Source of the DNA: Verrucomicrobiia bacterium | GTDB taxonomy: Bacteria; Verrucomicrobiota; Verrucomicrobiia; Limisphaerales; DSYF01 | Assembly: GCA_035765895.1 (NCBI GenBank) | Contig: DASTWL010000019.1 | Span: forward strand, 1-63,462 | DNA: 63,462 nt | Reading direction: 5' to 3' | Shown here: piece after piece, positions 17,338 through 25,875 of the stretch | Layout: each line of letters begins with the position of its first letter | How positions within the stretch are numbered: the stretch's first letter is position 1 | The notes under the pieces: model-generated | Database searches by the model: none | What the model was told of the DNA's origin: nothing | What the model saw: the letters and a program-made list of their open reading frames with translations, nothing else | Program-made: the position numbers and the translations under genes

Positions 17338-18093
17338 ATGAGCCCGGTCATCCGTAGTGAGTGTCAGAAGCGCGCAGGGGCAGAACGTTGCCGCGGGGGC
17401 TTCACCTTGATCGAACTGCTGGTCGTCATTGCCATCATTGCCATCCTGGCCTCCATGCTGCTGCCCGCCTTGGGAAAGGCAAAAGCCCGCGCGCAGCAGA
17501 CGTCCTGTCTGAACAACCTCAAGCAGGTGGGGCTCGCGGTGCACATGTATCTCGACGACAACCGCGACACGTTTCCTGCGAAGATTCAGGGCACCATGTA
17601 TGGCTGGCTGGGGCGGGCCGGCAACAGCGGCGGCTACATTACGCTCGACGCCACCAAGCGGCCGTTGAACCAGTATCTCGGCCAGTTCCAGCCCAATGCC
17701 GAGGTGCCGCCGGCGTTGTGCCCCATGGATCGGCCCCTGCCGGGCAGCACGAACAACAGCTACCAAACCTACGGCTCCTCCTACAGCGCCAACACGCACG
17801 GCGGGGCGTCGCCGTCAGAAGCGCAATTCACCCTGACGGTCGCGGGCGATCCCAATTTGCGGAGCGTCAAATACACCGAAATCCGCGATCCGGTTCGCAT
17901 GGTGGTGATGTCGGAGAACGGGGCGTTCTTCCCGGTGTGGAATGGCACGGACGCGCCGCAACTCGAATACCGCCACACGAAGTTCAGGGACAACCGGTGG
18001 AACACGGTCTTCGCCGATGGTCACGCCAGCTTCACCCGCTTCGTCGTCGGCGCCTGGGCCAGCCCGGACTACACCATGGACCGCCGCCAGTGA
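17338..18093 (+). CDS. Type II secretion-style pseudopilin (prepilin N-methylation motif, DUF1559-like)
   Basis: The 251-residue protein carries the prepilin cleavage/methylation signature [19 protein letters not shown] at residues 20-38, with cleavage expected after the second glycine and Glu at mature position 5. The C-terminal part has CPMDRP, a SYSANTHGG segment and a final [12 protein letters not shown]. That FADGHA motif is typical of the large orphan pseudopilin families abundant in Verrucomicrobiota and Planctomycetota. It is not accompanied by gsp genes. It lies between the protease and the PATR protein, so a role in the surface assembly of these substrates is possible but unproven. 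Confidence 0.88.
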   Translation: MSPVIRSECQKRAGAERCRGGFTLIELLVVIAIIAILASMLLPALGKAKARAQQTSCLNNLKQVGLAVHMYLDDNRDTFPAKIQGTMYGWLGRAGNSGGYITLDATKRPLNQYLGQFQPNAEVPPALCPMDRPLPGSTNNSYQTYGSSYSANTHGGASPSEAQFTLTVAGDPNLRSVKYTEIRDPVRMVVMSENGAFFPVWNGTDAPQLEYRHTKFRDNRWNTVFADGHASFTRFVVGAWASPDYTMDRRQ

Positions 18094-18163
18094 CTGGGTG
18101 GCGCGCTTGTCAGGCAATTCATGCTTCGCTGATCAATCCAACCCAAACGAATCAAATCAACCC

Positions 18164-21100
18164 ATGAAAATCAACCAGCCAAAACTGGCCTTGGCCCTTC
18201 TGGCCTCGCTGTGTCTGGCCGCGCCCGGAGTGCGGGGCGCGGACGTCGTCAAGACCAACAACCTGGACAATCTGAACCTCGGTTCGAGTTGGGTGGGCGG
18301 CACCGCACCCACCGCCACAGACACAGCCGTCTTTGACAGCACCTATGCGACCACCGGCACGTTGAATAGCGGCGCCCTGGTGCAGTGGACCGGGCTGCGC
18401 GTGACATCGCCGGGCGGCGCGGTGCTCATCAACAACAGCACCTCGCCCAACAACCTTGGCATTGGCGCCGGCGGCCTCGACCTGTCCAGCGCCACCACGA
18501 ATCTGGTCATCCGCCGTTTCCAGATGGACGCCAGTCAGACATGGGACATCGCTGCCGGGCGCACCTTCCGGATCGGCTCCCCGAACGCGACGTTTGCCCC
18601 CGCCGCCAACGACTCGGCCAACAACCGTGTGGGTGTCTTTGTGAACAATTCCGCCGGGGCCACCCTCACCAAGAACGGTGCGGGCACCGTGTATCTGGAC
18701 ATGGGCAACGCCTCGCTGGGCAACGTGAACTGGCAGATCAACGGCGGCACGGTGGCGGCCATCTGGAACCGGTTGAATGCCCTCGGCTCCGGCACCATCA
18801 CGCTGGCTGGAGGCGGGCTGGCGGACGGCACGCCCATCGCCGGTTCGCTGGGCAACTGGGTTTGGGACAATCCCATCGCGCTGCAGGCGGCGACCACTTC
18901 CTTCATCGACAACCAGAACACCGGCGGCAGCGGACGCTGGTTGAAACTGGAGAGCCCCATTTCGGGCGGCGGCAATCTTGAGTTCCGTGACACTGGCGTG
19001 GGTTTTGACAACCTTAACAACGGTTTCATCCTCACCGGCACCAACACCATGAGCGGCACGGTGACCATCACCGCAACCGCCGAAGTCCGGGTGGGCGGCA
19101 CGGCGCCTGCACCGGGTTCGTCAGCCAACGCCAATGCCAACGCCGGCACGTATGGCACGCTCGGCACGGCCAGCATCGTCAACAACGGCTGGCTGACCTT
19201 CTCAAGGACGGATGCATACGATGTCACCAACGACATTTCCGGAACCGGTTCCGTGCGCATCGGCAGCGAATCGCTGGCGGGCACGGATGCGCAATACGTC
19301 ACGGCCCACGGTGCCTGGACCTACTCGGGCAGCACCCTCATCAATCGCGGCACCCTGGCGCTTGCCCCCGGCAGTTCACTGCCCAACACGGCCGAGATTT
19401 ATCTTAATGCTCCCAACGTCGAAGCGACCACCCTCGATGTCACGGCGCTGGGCTCCTACACGCTCGGCGGCGGACGCCGCCTCCTCGGCCGCGGCACCAC
19501 GGGCGCGAACATCGTCAACGGCAACTTCGTCGCGGCCAGCGGGAGCGCGCTCGTGCCCGGCGGCAGCAATACCGTCAACACGCTGACGTTCAACAACGAC
19601 CTCGCGCTGAATGGCGCCACGTTGTTGATGGACGTGACCAGTGCGAATTGGGATCACATTCAAGTGAATGGCAATTTCTTGGCGTCCGGCGTGACAACCA
19701 TCCAGTGCGTTGCGGCTGGGGGCCTGACGACGGGCGAATATCCGCTGATTCAAATCGCCGGCACGCGCGGCGGCAGCACGGCCAACTTCAACCTGACCGG
19801 GCTGACTTCCTCCGGCACGCGGCAGTCCTTCTCCCTGGCCTATGGCACCGCCACCTATCCGAATGACATCGTGCTCGTGGTGAGCGGCAGCGCACCTGCC
19901 AGCCTCACCTGGAAGGGCGACGGCATCGCCAATGTTTGGGATGTGGACGGCGCCTTGAACTGGGACAACCTCGGCACGCCCGACAAGTTTTTTAACAACG
20001 ACGCCGTCACCTTTGATGACACCGGCTCCACCACGCCCGCGGTCAACCTGGTCGGCACCTTGCTGCCCGGTTCGGTCACGGACTACTCCACGGTGGATCA
20101 CACCTTCGGCGGCAGCGGCGTCATCGGGGGCGCGGCCACGCTGACGAAGAGCGGCTCCGGCACGTTGACTCTGGCCAACACCAACACCTACACCGGCGTG
20201 ACCACGGTCAGTGGCGGCACGCTGGTCGTTGCCAGTGGTGCGGCGCTCGCCGACACCGGCAGTGTGTTGGTGGATACTGGCGGCGCAGCCTTTCAGGTGA
20301 ATGCCAGCGAAACCATCGCCACCTTGAACAACGTTTCCGGCTCCGCCGTCAACGTGTCGGCGGGCACCCTGAGCTACACCAATGGCTCCCTCTTGGGCAC
20401 GCTTAGCGGCACGGGCAGGCTGACCCGTTTGGGCACTGCCGACACGGCGCTGGGCCAGTTTACCGCCGCAGACGCGCTGGCGTTCAACGGCACCCTGATG
20501 CTGCGCGGCAGCACACCCAGCTTGAACCCGGGCAGCCTGCAAGGCGCCTCGGGCCGCTTCTGGCTGCATGACGTGAACGGCTCCCAGCTCGCGGGGACCA
20601 AGTTCAACCTCGACACCGGCGACAGCATCTCCAACGCGCAGGACGTCATCATCGGCGACTGGGACGCGAATTCCGGCAACCGCCTGTTGACGCTGGCCTC
20701 ACTCACGGGCTACGGATCGCTGCGCAACGATGCAGGCGGCGATGGTCCCCGGCACATCATTGTGGACCAGGCCACGGACACCACCTTCAACGGCATGATT
20801 TTGGCCCATGCCAGCACGCACGCGACGCCTTTCCTGCGCGGCGTTTTCTTCGAGAAGCAAGGTCCGGGCACCTTGACCATGGCGAACGTCATGGGGCGGC
20901 AAACGGCTTCCGCGGCCAGTGCCACGAATGCCAGTTACACCGTCCTCGTGGGTGGTGGCAAATTGGTCATGCTGGCCACGAACACCATCGAGGGTTCCAT
21001 CACCGTGACGGGCGGTGCCACTCTGGAAGTTGGCGGGGCCGGGTTGCTGGGCAACGGCACCTACGCCTACGCCATGACCAACGACGGCACGCTGACCTTG

Positions 21101-23497
21101 AACAGCGCGGCGAATCAAATACTGGCGGGCGGCATTGCGGGCGTCGGCATGCTGACCAAATCGGGCAGTGGCACGCTTTCGCTTGCGGGCACGAACACGT
21201 TCACCGGCGCCACGATGGTCGGCGGCGGCGCGCTCGTGGGCCTCACCGGCGGCTCGGTCGCCAGCGCCATCACGGTGGCGGATGGTGCGACCAACGGTGT
21301 CCGGGTAGTTGCTGCTGGCGGTCAGTGGACGTGCGGCGGCCTGACGTTCGACAGCGGCACCACCTTTGCCGACTTTGATTTCGGCGCCCAGCCGGCCAGC
21401 GCCAGCATTGCGCCCTTGTTGGTGAACGGGAATCTCAGCGTGAACGGCACGCTCAACGTCATCGTCCGCAACGGCGTCTTTGCGCCGGGCACGTATCCGC
21501 TCATCAAATACACCGGCACCTTGTCGGGCACGCCGCCCGCGGCGGTCTTCAGCCTGCCGGCGGGCATGAGCGCGACGCTCGTCAACAACCCGGGCAACCA
21601 GTCCATCGACCTCAATGTCAGCGTTGGCAACGTCCTCGTCTGGGGCGTGGGCGACGGCCTGTGGGACATCAACACCACGGCCAACTGGCTCAACAATGCC
21701 ACGCCCGTCGTTTACAACGACGGCCAGGCGGTAACGTTGGATGATACTGCCAGTGGCGCTTCACCCATCACGGTGACGTTGAACACCAACGTGGCGCCGG
21801 CCGCGGTGGCGGTCAGCAATCCGACCCAGGATTACACGCTGACGGGCACCGGCGCGATTGCCGGCGGCACGGCGCTGACGAAGCAGGGCGCGGGTTCGCT
21901 CACGCTGGCCACAGCCAACACCTACACCGGCGGCACGGTCATCAACGCCGGTGCAATCAAGGTGCAGAACTCGGGGGCGCTCGCCACGGGCACGGTGCTG
22001 GTCAACGCCGGCGCAGCCCTTCAGGTGGAAGGCGGCATTACCCTCAGCAGCGGAGCGCTCACGCTCGCGAGCACGGGAGCCGGCAACACGGGCGGGCTTC
22101 GCAGTTTGGCCGGCACCAATGGCGCCACCAGCGCCGTTGCCCTCACGGCCGACGCCGTGGTGGGTGTGGCGGCGGATCAACTGACGCTCTCCGGCGTCAT
22201 CTCGGGCACCAACGCGCTCACCAAGGTGGGCGCCGGAAAACTCGTGCTGGGCAACGCCAACAACAGCTTCACCGGTGACTTCACGCTGGCAGGCGGGTCA
22301 TTGGACACCGGCACCACGCAGGGTGGTGGTGTGAACGGCTACCTCGGCGCCGTGAACGGTGCACGGACCATCACCGTGCAGAGCGGCGCGACGCTGAGTT
22401 TTCGCGCCAACAACCAGTTTGGGGGCGGCGGCAAAACGGTCTTCGACATTCCAGCCGTGGTTCTCAACGGCGGCACGTTGAACTCCACGCGCTTCAACAT
22501 TCTGGGCAACGTCACCTTGAACAACGGCGGCACGCTCACCCAATCCACCACGGACTCGGGCAGTTACGAAGGTTACGAGTTTCTCGGCGGCACGGTCGCG
22601 GTGAGCGGCGCTGGCACAGCCACTATTTCGTCGGGCAACGGCCGGTTCAACCACCTGGCGGGCAATTCGCTTACCACGTTTGCTGTCAGCAACACCACCG
22701 CCGATGCCGCCGCCGATCTGGTGGTGACCAGCGGCCTGCGGGACGGTTCCGGAGACAATGTCGGTGCGGGCGGGCTGATCAAGACCGGCGCGGGCACGAT
22801 GCTGCTGGCCGGCGCGGATTCCTACACGGGTGACACCCTGGTGAACGAAGGAACGCTCAGCATCACCACGGCGCGCACGGGAGCCGGCAGCTTCACGGTT
22901 GCCGACGGAGCCACGCTGGTGGTGAGCAACAACAACAATGCCGGCTCCGCACCAATGAGTTTCCTGAACTTGGGCACGAGCGGCACGGCTACCTTGGCCT
23001 TCGCGCACGTCGCCAGCACGACCGTTCCAGTTCTCAACGTCCCCGGCGGGCTGTATGTGAACGGCGCCAACACGATCAAAATTGCTGATGCCACGGGCCT
23101 GACCGCGCCCGGCATTTATCCGCTGGTGGCTTACGGCGCTTCGTTGTCGGGCAGCGTCCCGGCCCTTGCGCCGTTGCCGGCGGGCGTCACCGCCACGCTG
23201 ACGAATGACACGGTGAACGGCTGGATTGCCCTCGCCGTGACCGCCGTTCCGGCGACGGTGGATCCGAATCCCACCAACGTGCTGGCGAGCATTTCGGGCA
23301 GCAACCTGGTCCTGAGCTGGCCGGCCAGTCATACGGGCTGGACGTTGCAGGCACAGACGAACTCCCTGGCAACCGGCCTCTCGAACGATACCAACGCGTG
23401 GTTCGACGTGCCGGGCTCTGCGTTGACCAATCAAGTGAGCCTCCCGGTGGATCAGGCCAATCCGGCGGTGTTCTACCGGTTGCGACTGGCGCAGTAA
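18164..23497 (+). CDS. Giant PATR (autotransporter-associated beta-strand repeat) surface protein
   Basis: The 1777-residue secreted protein starts with a signal peptide (LALALLASLCLAAPGVRG) and is almost entirely beta-helical. Five clear PATR motifs of the type LTKSGSGTLTLANTNTYTG are encoded from about 20141, 21152, 21884, 22217 and 22774, with weaker ones earlier. Such repeats form long right-handed beta-helices in adhesins and polysaccharide-acting proteins. No outer-membrane barrel is present at the C-terminus. Instead it ends with the same domain as the protease at 13087 (WTLQAQTNSLATGL...VFYRLRLAQ), likely a sorting or anchoring module. No catalytic residues are recognisable. Binding to host or plant glycans is inference. 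Confidence 0.85.
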   Translation: MKINQPKLALALLASLCLAAPGVRGADVVKTNNLDNLNLGSSWVGGTAPTATDTAVFDSTYATTGTLNSGALVQWTGLRVTSPGGAVLINNSTSPNNLGIGAGGLDLSSATTNLVIRRFQMDASQTWDIAAGRTFRIGSPNATFAPAANDSANNRVGVFVNNSAGATLTKNGAGTVYLDMGNASLGNVNWQINGGTVAAIWNRLNALGSGTITLAGGGLADGTPIAGSLGNWVWDNPIALQAATTSFIDNQNTGGSGRWLKLESPISGGGNLEFRDTGVGFDNLNNGFILTGTNTMSGTVTITATAEVRVGGTAPAPGSSANANANAGTYGTLGTASIVNNGWLTFSRTDAYDVTNDISGTGSVRIGSESLAGTDAQYVTAHGAWTYSGSTLINRGTLALAPGSSLPNTAEIYLNAPNVEATTLDVTALGSYTLGGGRRLLGRGTTGANIVNGNFVAASGSALVPGGSNTVNTLTFNNDLALNGATLLMDVTSANWDHIQVNGNFLASGVTTIQCVAAGGLTTGEYPLIQIAGTRGGSTANFNLTGLTSSGTRQSFSLAYGTATYPNDIVLVVSGSAPASLTWKGDGIANVWDVDGALNWDNLGTPDKFFNNDAVTFDDTGSTTPAVNLVGTLLPGSVTDYSTVDHTFGGSGVIGGAATLTKSGSGTLTLANTNTYTGVTTVSGGTLVVASGAALADTGSVLVDTGGAAFQVNASETIATLNNVSGSAVNVSAGTLSYTNGSLLGTLSGTGRLTRLGTADTALGQFTAADALAFNGTLMLRGSTPSLNPGSLQGASGRFWLHDVNGSQLAGTKFNLDTGDSISNAQDVIIGDWDANSGNRLLTLASLTGYGSLRNDAGGDGPRHIIVDQATDTTFNGMILAHASTHATPFLRGVFFEKQGPGTLTMANVMGRQTASAASATNASYTVLVGGGKLVMLATNTIEGSITVTGGATLEVGGAGLLGNGTYAYAMTNDGTLTLNSAANQILAGGIAGVGMLTKSGSGTLSLAGTNTFTGATMVGGGALVGLTGGSVASAITVADGATNGVRVVAAGGQWTCGGLTFDSGTTFADFDFGAQPASASIAPLLVNGNLSVNGTLNVIVRNGVFAPGTYPLIKYTGTLSGTPPAAVFSLPAGMSATLVNNPGNQSIDLNVSVGNVLVWGVGDGLWDINTTANWLNNATPVVYNDGQAVTLDDTASGASPITVTLNTNVAPAAVAVSNPTQDYTLTGTGAIAGGTALTKQGAGSLTLATANTYTGGTVINAGAIKVQNSGALATGTVLVNAGAALQVEGGITLSSGALTLASTGAGNTGGLRSLAGTNGATSAVALTADAVVGVAADQLTLSGVISGTNALTKVGAGKLVLGNANNSFTGDFTLAGGSLDTGTTQGGGVNGYLGAVNGARTITVQSGATLSFRANNQFGGGGKTVFDIPAVVLNGGTLNSTRFNILGNVTLNNGGTLTQSTTDSGSYEGYEFLGGTVAVSGAGTATISSGNGRFNHLAGNSLTTFAVSNTTADAAADLVVTSGLRDGSGDNVGAGGLIKTGAGTMLLAGADSYTGDTLVNEGTLSITTARTGAGSFTVADGATLVVSNNNNAGSAPMSFLNLGTSGTATLAFAHVASTTVPVLNVPGGLYVNGANTIKIADATGLTAPGIYPLVAYGASLSGSVPALAPLPAGVTATLTNDTVNGWIALAVTAVPATVDPNPTNVLASISGSNLVLSWPASHTGWTLQAQTNSLATGLSNDTNAWFDVPGSALTNQVSLPVDQANPAVFYRLRLAQ

Positions 23498-23538
23498 ACG
23501 ATTGCCGATTTGGGTTCCGTTCGGTTCGGGTTCAGTTG

Positions 23539-23578
23539 CACCCCGCAGCGGTGAGTCACGCTGCGGGGTGTTGCTTTG
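23539..23578 (+). terminator. Terminator-like hairpin after the PATR gene
   Basis: A perfect 12-bp stem (CACCCCGCAGCG / CGCTGCGGGGTG) with an 8-base loop is followed by TTGCTTT. It lies 42 bases after the stop. Confidence 0.7.
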
Positions 23579-23612
23579 CCAATGCCGGGTTGGGCGGGTC
23601 AGATAAAGAAGC

Positions 23613-23639
23613 GGGCGGCTGGATTTGCTCCAGCCGCCC
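23613..23639 (-). terminator. Terminator-like hairpin after nanA (minus strand)
   Basis: A perfect 11-bp stem (GGGCGGCTGGA / TCCAGCCGCCC) with a 5-base loop lies 26 bases beyond the nanA stop. The T-tract on the minus strand is weak (GCTTCTTTATCT). Confidence 0.6.
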
Positions 23640-23664
23640 ATCAAAAATCAATGAGACTTGAACC

Positions 23665-24600
23665 TCAGCGCGCCGCGCCCGCGAGGCTTGGCGTCAAAAT
23701 GCCCAGCGTTTCGACCTGCCGAAACAGGCGGGCCTTTTGGTCCTCGCGCAGCTGACGCACGGGCGGACGCACCGGTCCGCAATCCACGCCCACCAGGCTC
23801 ATGAGCGCCTTGCCGGCCGGCAGCACGCCGTAGGGCAGCAGCACCTGGACGAGCTTCACCGATTGCATTTGCAGCGCCTGCGCCGTGATGTTGTCGCCCG
23901 CCTGGTGGGCGGCGATCAGCTTCGTGTAAAGTGGGGCGGCATAATTGTAGGTGCTGCCCACGGCACCGTGCACGCCCAAGGCCAGCGCGCCGAGCAGCAT
24001 TTCATCCGTGCCAAAAAGAATGTTGAACTGGCCGTCGTCCGCCTCGAGGCATTCCTGCAACGCCATGAGATTCGAACTGGTGAACTTGATGCCGGCCAGG
24101 TTGGGGATGCGTTGCTTGCCGGCGCGCAAAAATTCGCCCAGCGCCACGTTCACCCCGGTCAACGCGGGGATGTCGTAAAAATAAAAGGGCAGCTCGGGTG
24201 CGGCGGCGGCGACGGGCGCGAGAAAATCAATCAGATCCTCGGTGGCGGCGGGCTTGAAGTAGCAGGGCGCCATCGCCGAAATGGCATCCGCTCCAATTTC
24301 GCGGGCCTGGGCCGCCAGGGTGCGGGCGTCTTCCTGGCAGTTGTGGCCGACGTGCACGATCAATTTGAGCTTCGCGCGGTCCCGGACCTCCTGCCACCGC
24401 CGGGCCACGCTCATCCGTTCCGCCACCGTCAACGAGTGGGACTCGCCCGTGCTCCCGCAAATGAACGCGCCGGCGACCGGGCTGGCCGCAAGGTGCGCGG
24501 CCTGGCGTTCGATGGCCGCCAGGTTGATCCGGCCATCGGCGTGCATGGGCGTGTGCGTCGCCGCCACCAGACCCGTCAGGAACCGGGAATATCCGTTCAT
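23665..24600 (-). CDS. nanA: N-acetylneuraminate lyase
   Basis: The 311-residue class I aldolase cleaves N-acetylneuraminate to N-acetylmannosamine and pyruvate. It is of normal length. Landmarks are ICGSTGESHSL (GxxGE motif), FYFYDIPALTGV (the catalytic tyrosine region), and GIKFTSSN with the Schiff-base Lys172. The open frame extends 13 codons upstream, but ATG 24600 begins NGYSRFLTGLVAA, the usual start for the family. It faces the regulator gene head to head across 83 bases and starts the catabolic side of the sialic acid locus. The product side (kinase, NagA/NagB) is not in this window. Confidence 0.93.
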   Translation of the reverse strand: MNGYSRFLTGLVAATHTPMHADGRINLAAIERQAAHLAASPVAGAFICGSTGESHSLTVAERMSVARRWQEVRDRAKLKLIVHVGHNCQEDARTLAAQAREIGADAISAMAPCYFKPAATEDLIDFLAPVAAAAPELPFYFYDIPALTGVNVALGEFLRAGKQRIPNLAGIKFTSSNLMALQECLEADDGQFNILFGTDEMLLGALALGVHGAVGSTYNYAAPLYTKLIAAHQAGDNITAQALQMQSVKLVQVLLPYGVLPAGKALMSLVGVDCGPVRPPVRQLREDQKARLFRQVETLGILTPSLAGAAR

Positions 24601-24683
24601 ACCGGCCCCAGCCTCTGCAATTTCGCCGCCGTCGGCCATTGAAAACCACTTGTTCTTTCTGAAGACATCCGGGAACTTGCGGC
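24601..24683. promoter_or_regulatory. Shared divergent promoter region of nanA and the GntR regulator
   Basis: This 83-base gap between head-to-head genes must hold both promoters and probably the operator. The only AT-rich stretch is the segment around 24642-24662. It includes ACTTGT, which resembles a half-site of AraR-type operators, but no convincing palindrome or -35/-10 pair could be fixed by eye. Confidence 0.45.
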
Positions 24684-25802
24684 ATGGTTCCGCATTCGTC
24701 CGCCCGCGAAGATCTGATTCCCAAACGCTCGTCGCTCGTGGCCCAGACGGTGGCCATCCTGCGCAACCACCTGCGCTCCGGCGTCTGGAAGGAGTTTCTG
24801 CCCGGCGAGCACGATCTCTGCGAACGCCTCCAGATCAGCCGCGTCACCTTGCGCGCGGCCCTGGACCAGCTGCAACGCGAAAAGTGGATCAAGGCGGGGC
24901 AGGGGAAGCGCCGTCAAATCATCGCCCGCCACATTCCCCGGCCCGCGCGGTCGCACAGCAACGTGGTCGTTTTGTTGTCCCCCATGTCCATCCTCACGCT
25001 GCCCACGAGCGTGTTGTTCTGGGTGGACGCGTTGCGGGAACATCTTGCCGAGGCCGGCTACCGGCTGGAGTTTCACACCAGCCAGGCCTGTTACAGCGAG
25101 CATCCCGAACGCGCGATTGACGCGATGGCACAGCAGCTCAACGCCGCGGCGTGGGTGCTGTATCTTTCCACGGAGGCCATGCAACGCGTCTTCTCCGGCC
25201 GGGGACTGCCCGGCGTCATCGCCGGCTCGCCGCATCCGGGCGTCGAGCTGTCTTCGGTGGACATTGACTATGCGGCGACGTGCCGGCACGCGGCCGGCCT
25301 GCTCGCGGCGCGCGGCCGCAGGCGGATCGCGCTGCTGATGCCCCGCAGCGGCCAGGCCGGCAATCTGCAAAGTGAACGCGGCTTTCTGGAGGCGGGTGAA
25401 AGCCTGCGCGCCGCGGGCGTGGAAACACTGATCGTGCACCACGACGGAACACCTGAAGGCGTCTGCCGCCGGTTGGACGCCCTGTTGGAGGCGGGGAAAC
25501 CTGTGGATGGCCTGCTCATCGCCAAACCGGCGCACGTGGTCACTGCAGTGTCGCATTTGCTGCGGCGCGGTGTGAAAATCCCGCAGCAGGTGGCGCTCGT
25601 CTCGCGCGACAACGACCCTTTCCTCGAAAGCCTGGTGCCCGCAGTGGCGCGTTACGAACGAAACCCGACGCTCTTCGCCCGCAAGGTGCTGCGGCTCGTG
25701 CTGGATCTGGTCCGGGAAGGTGTCCGGCCGCGCCACAACTATCGGCTCATGCCCACGTTGGTGTCCGGTGAAACGCTCGGCCCCAAGGCCGGTCCGGCGT
25801 AG
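24684..25802 (+). CDS. GntR/LacI-type transcriptional regulator (AraR-like architecture), likely sialic acid regulator
   Basis: The 372-residue protein has a GntR-family winged helix at residues 18-88 (LRNHLRSGVWKEFLPGEHDL, then ISRVTLRAALDQLQREKWI) joined to a periplasmic-binding-protein-like effector domain (VVVLLSPMSILTLP; VDIDYAATCRHAAGLLAARG; HLLRRGVKIPQQVALVSRDN). The same fold combination is found in AraR of Bacillus. Position, divergent from nanA and directly upstream of the hexosaminidase, sialidase and esterase genes on its own strand, suggests it senses sialic acid or ManNAc/GlcNAc and represses both directions. The effector is inference. Confidence 0.85.
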   Translation: MVPHSSAREDLIPKRSSLVAQTVAILRNHLRSGVWKEFLPGEHDLCERLQISRVTLRAALDQLQREKWIKAGQGKRRQIIARHIPRPARSHSNVVVLLSPMSILTLPTSVLFWVDALREHLAEAGYRLEFHTSQACYSEHPERAIDAMAQQLNAAAWVLYLSTEAMQRVFSGRGLPGVIAGSPHPGVELSSVDIDYAATCRHAAGLLAARGRRRIALLMPRSGQAGNLQSERGFLEAGESLRAAGVETLIVHHDGTPEGVCRRLDALLEAGKPVDGLLIAKPAHVVTAVSHLLRRGVKIPQQVALVSRDNDPFLESLVPAVARYERNPTLFARKVLRLVLDLVREGVRPRHNYRLMPTLVSGETLGPKAGPA

Positions 25803-25875
25803 CGCCAGCCCTGTCTCAGCAACAAACAAGTCATTTTCGCTAGAGGCGGAACTCGAAGACGCTACCTTGGCGAGC

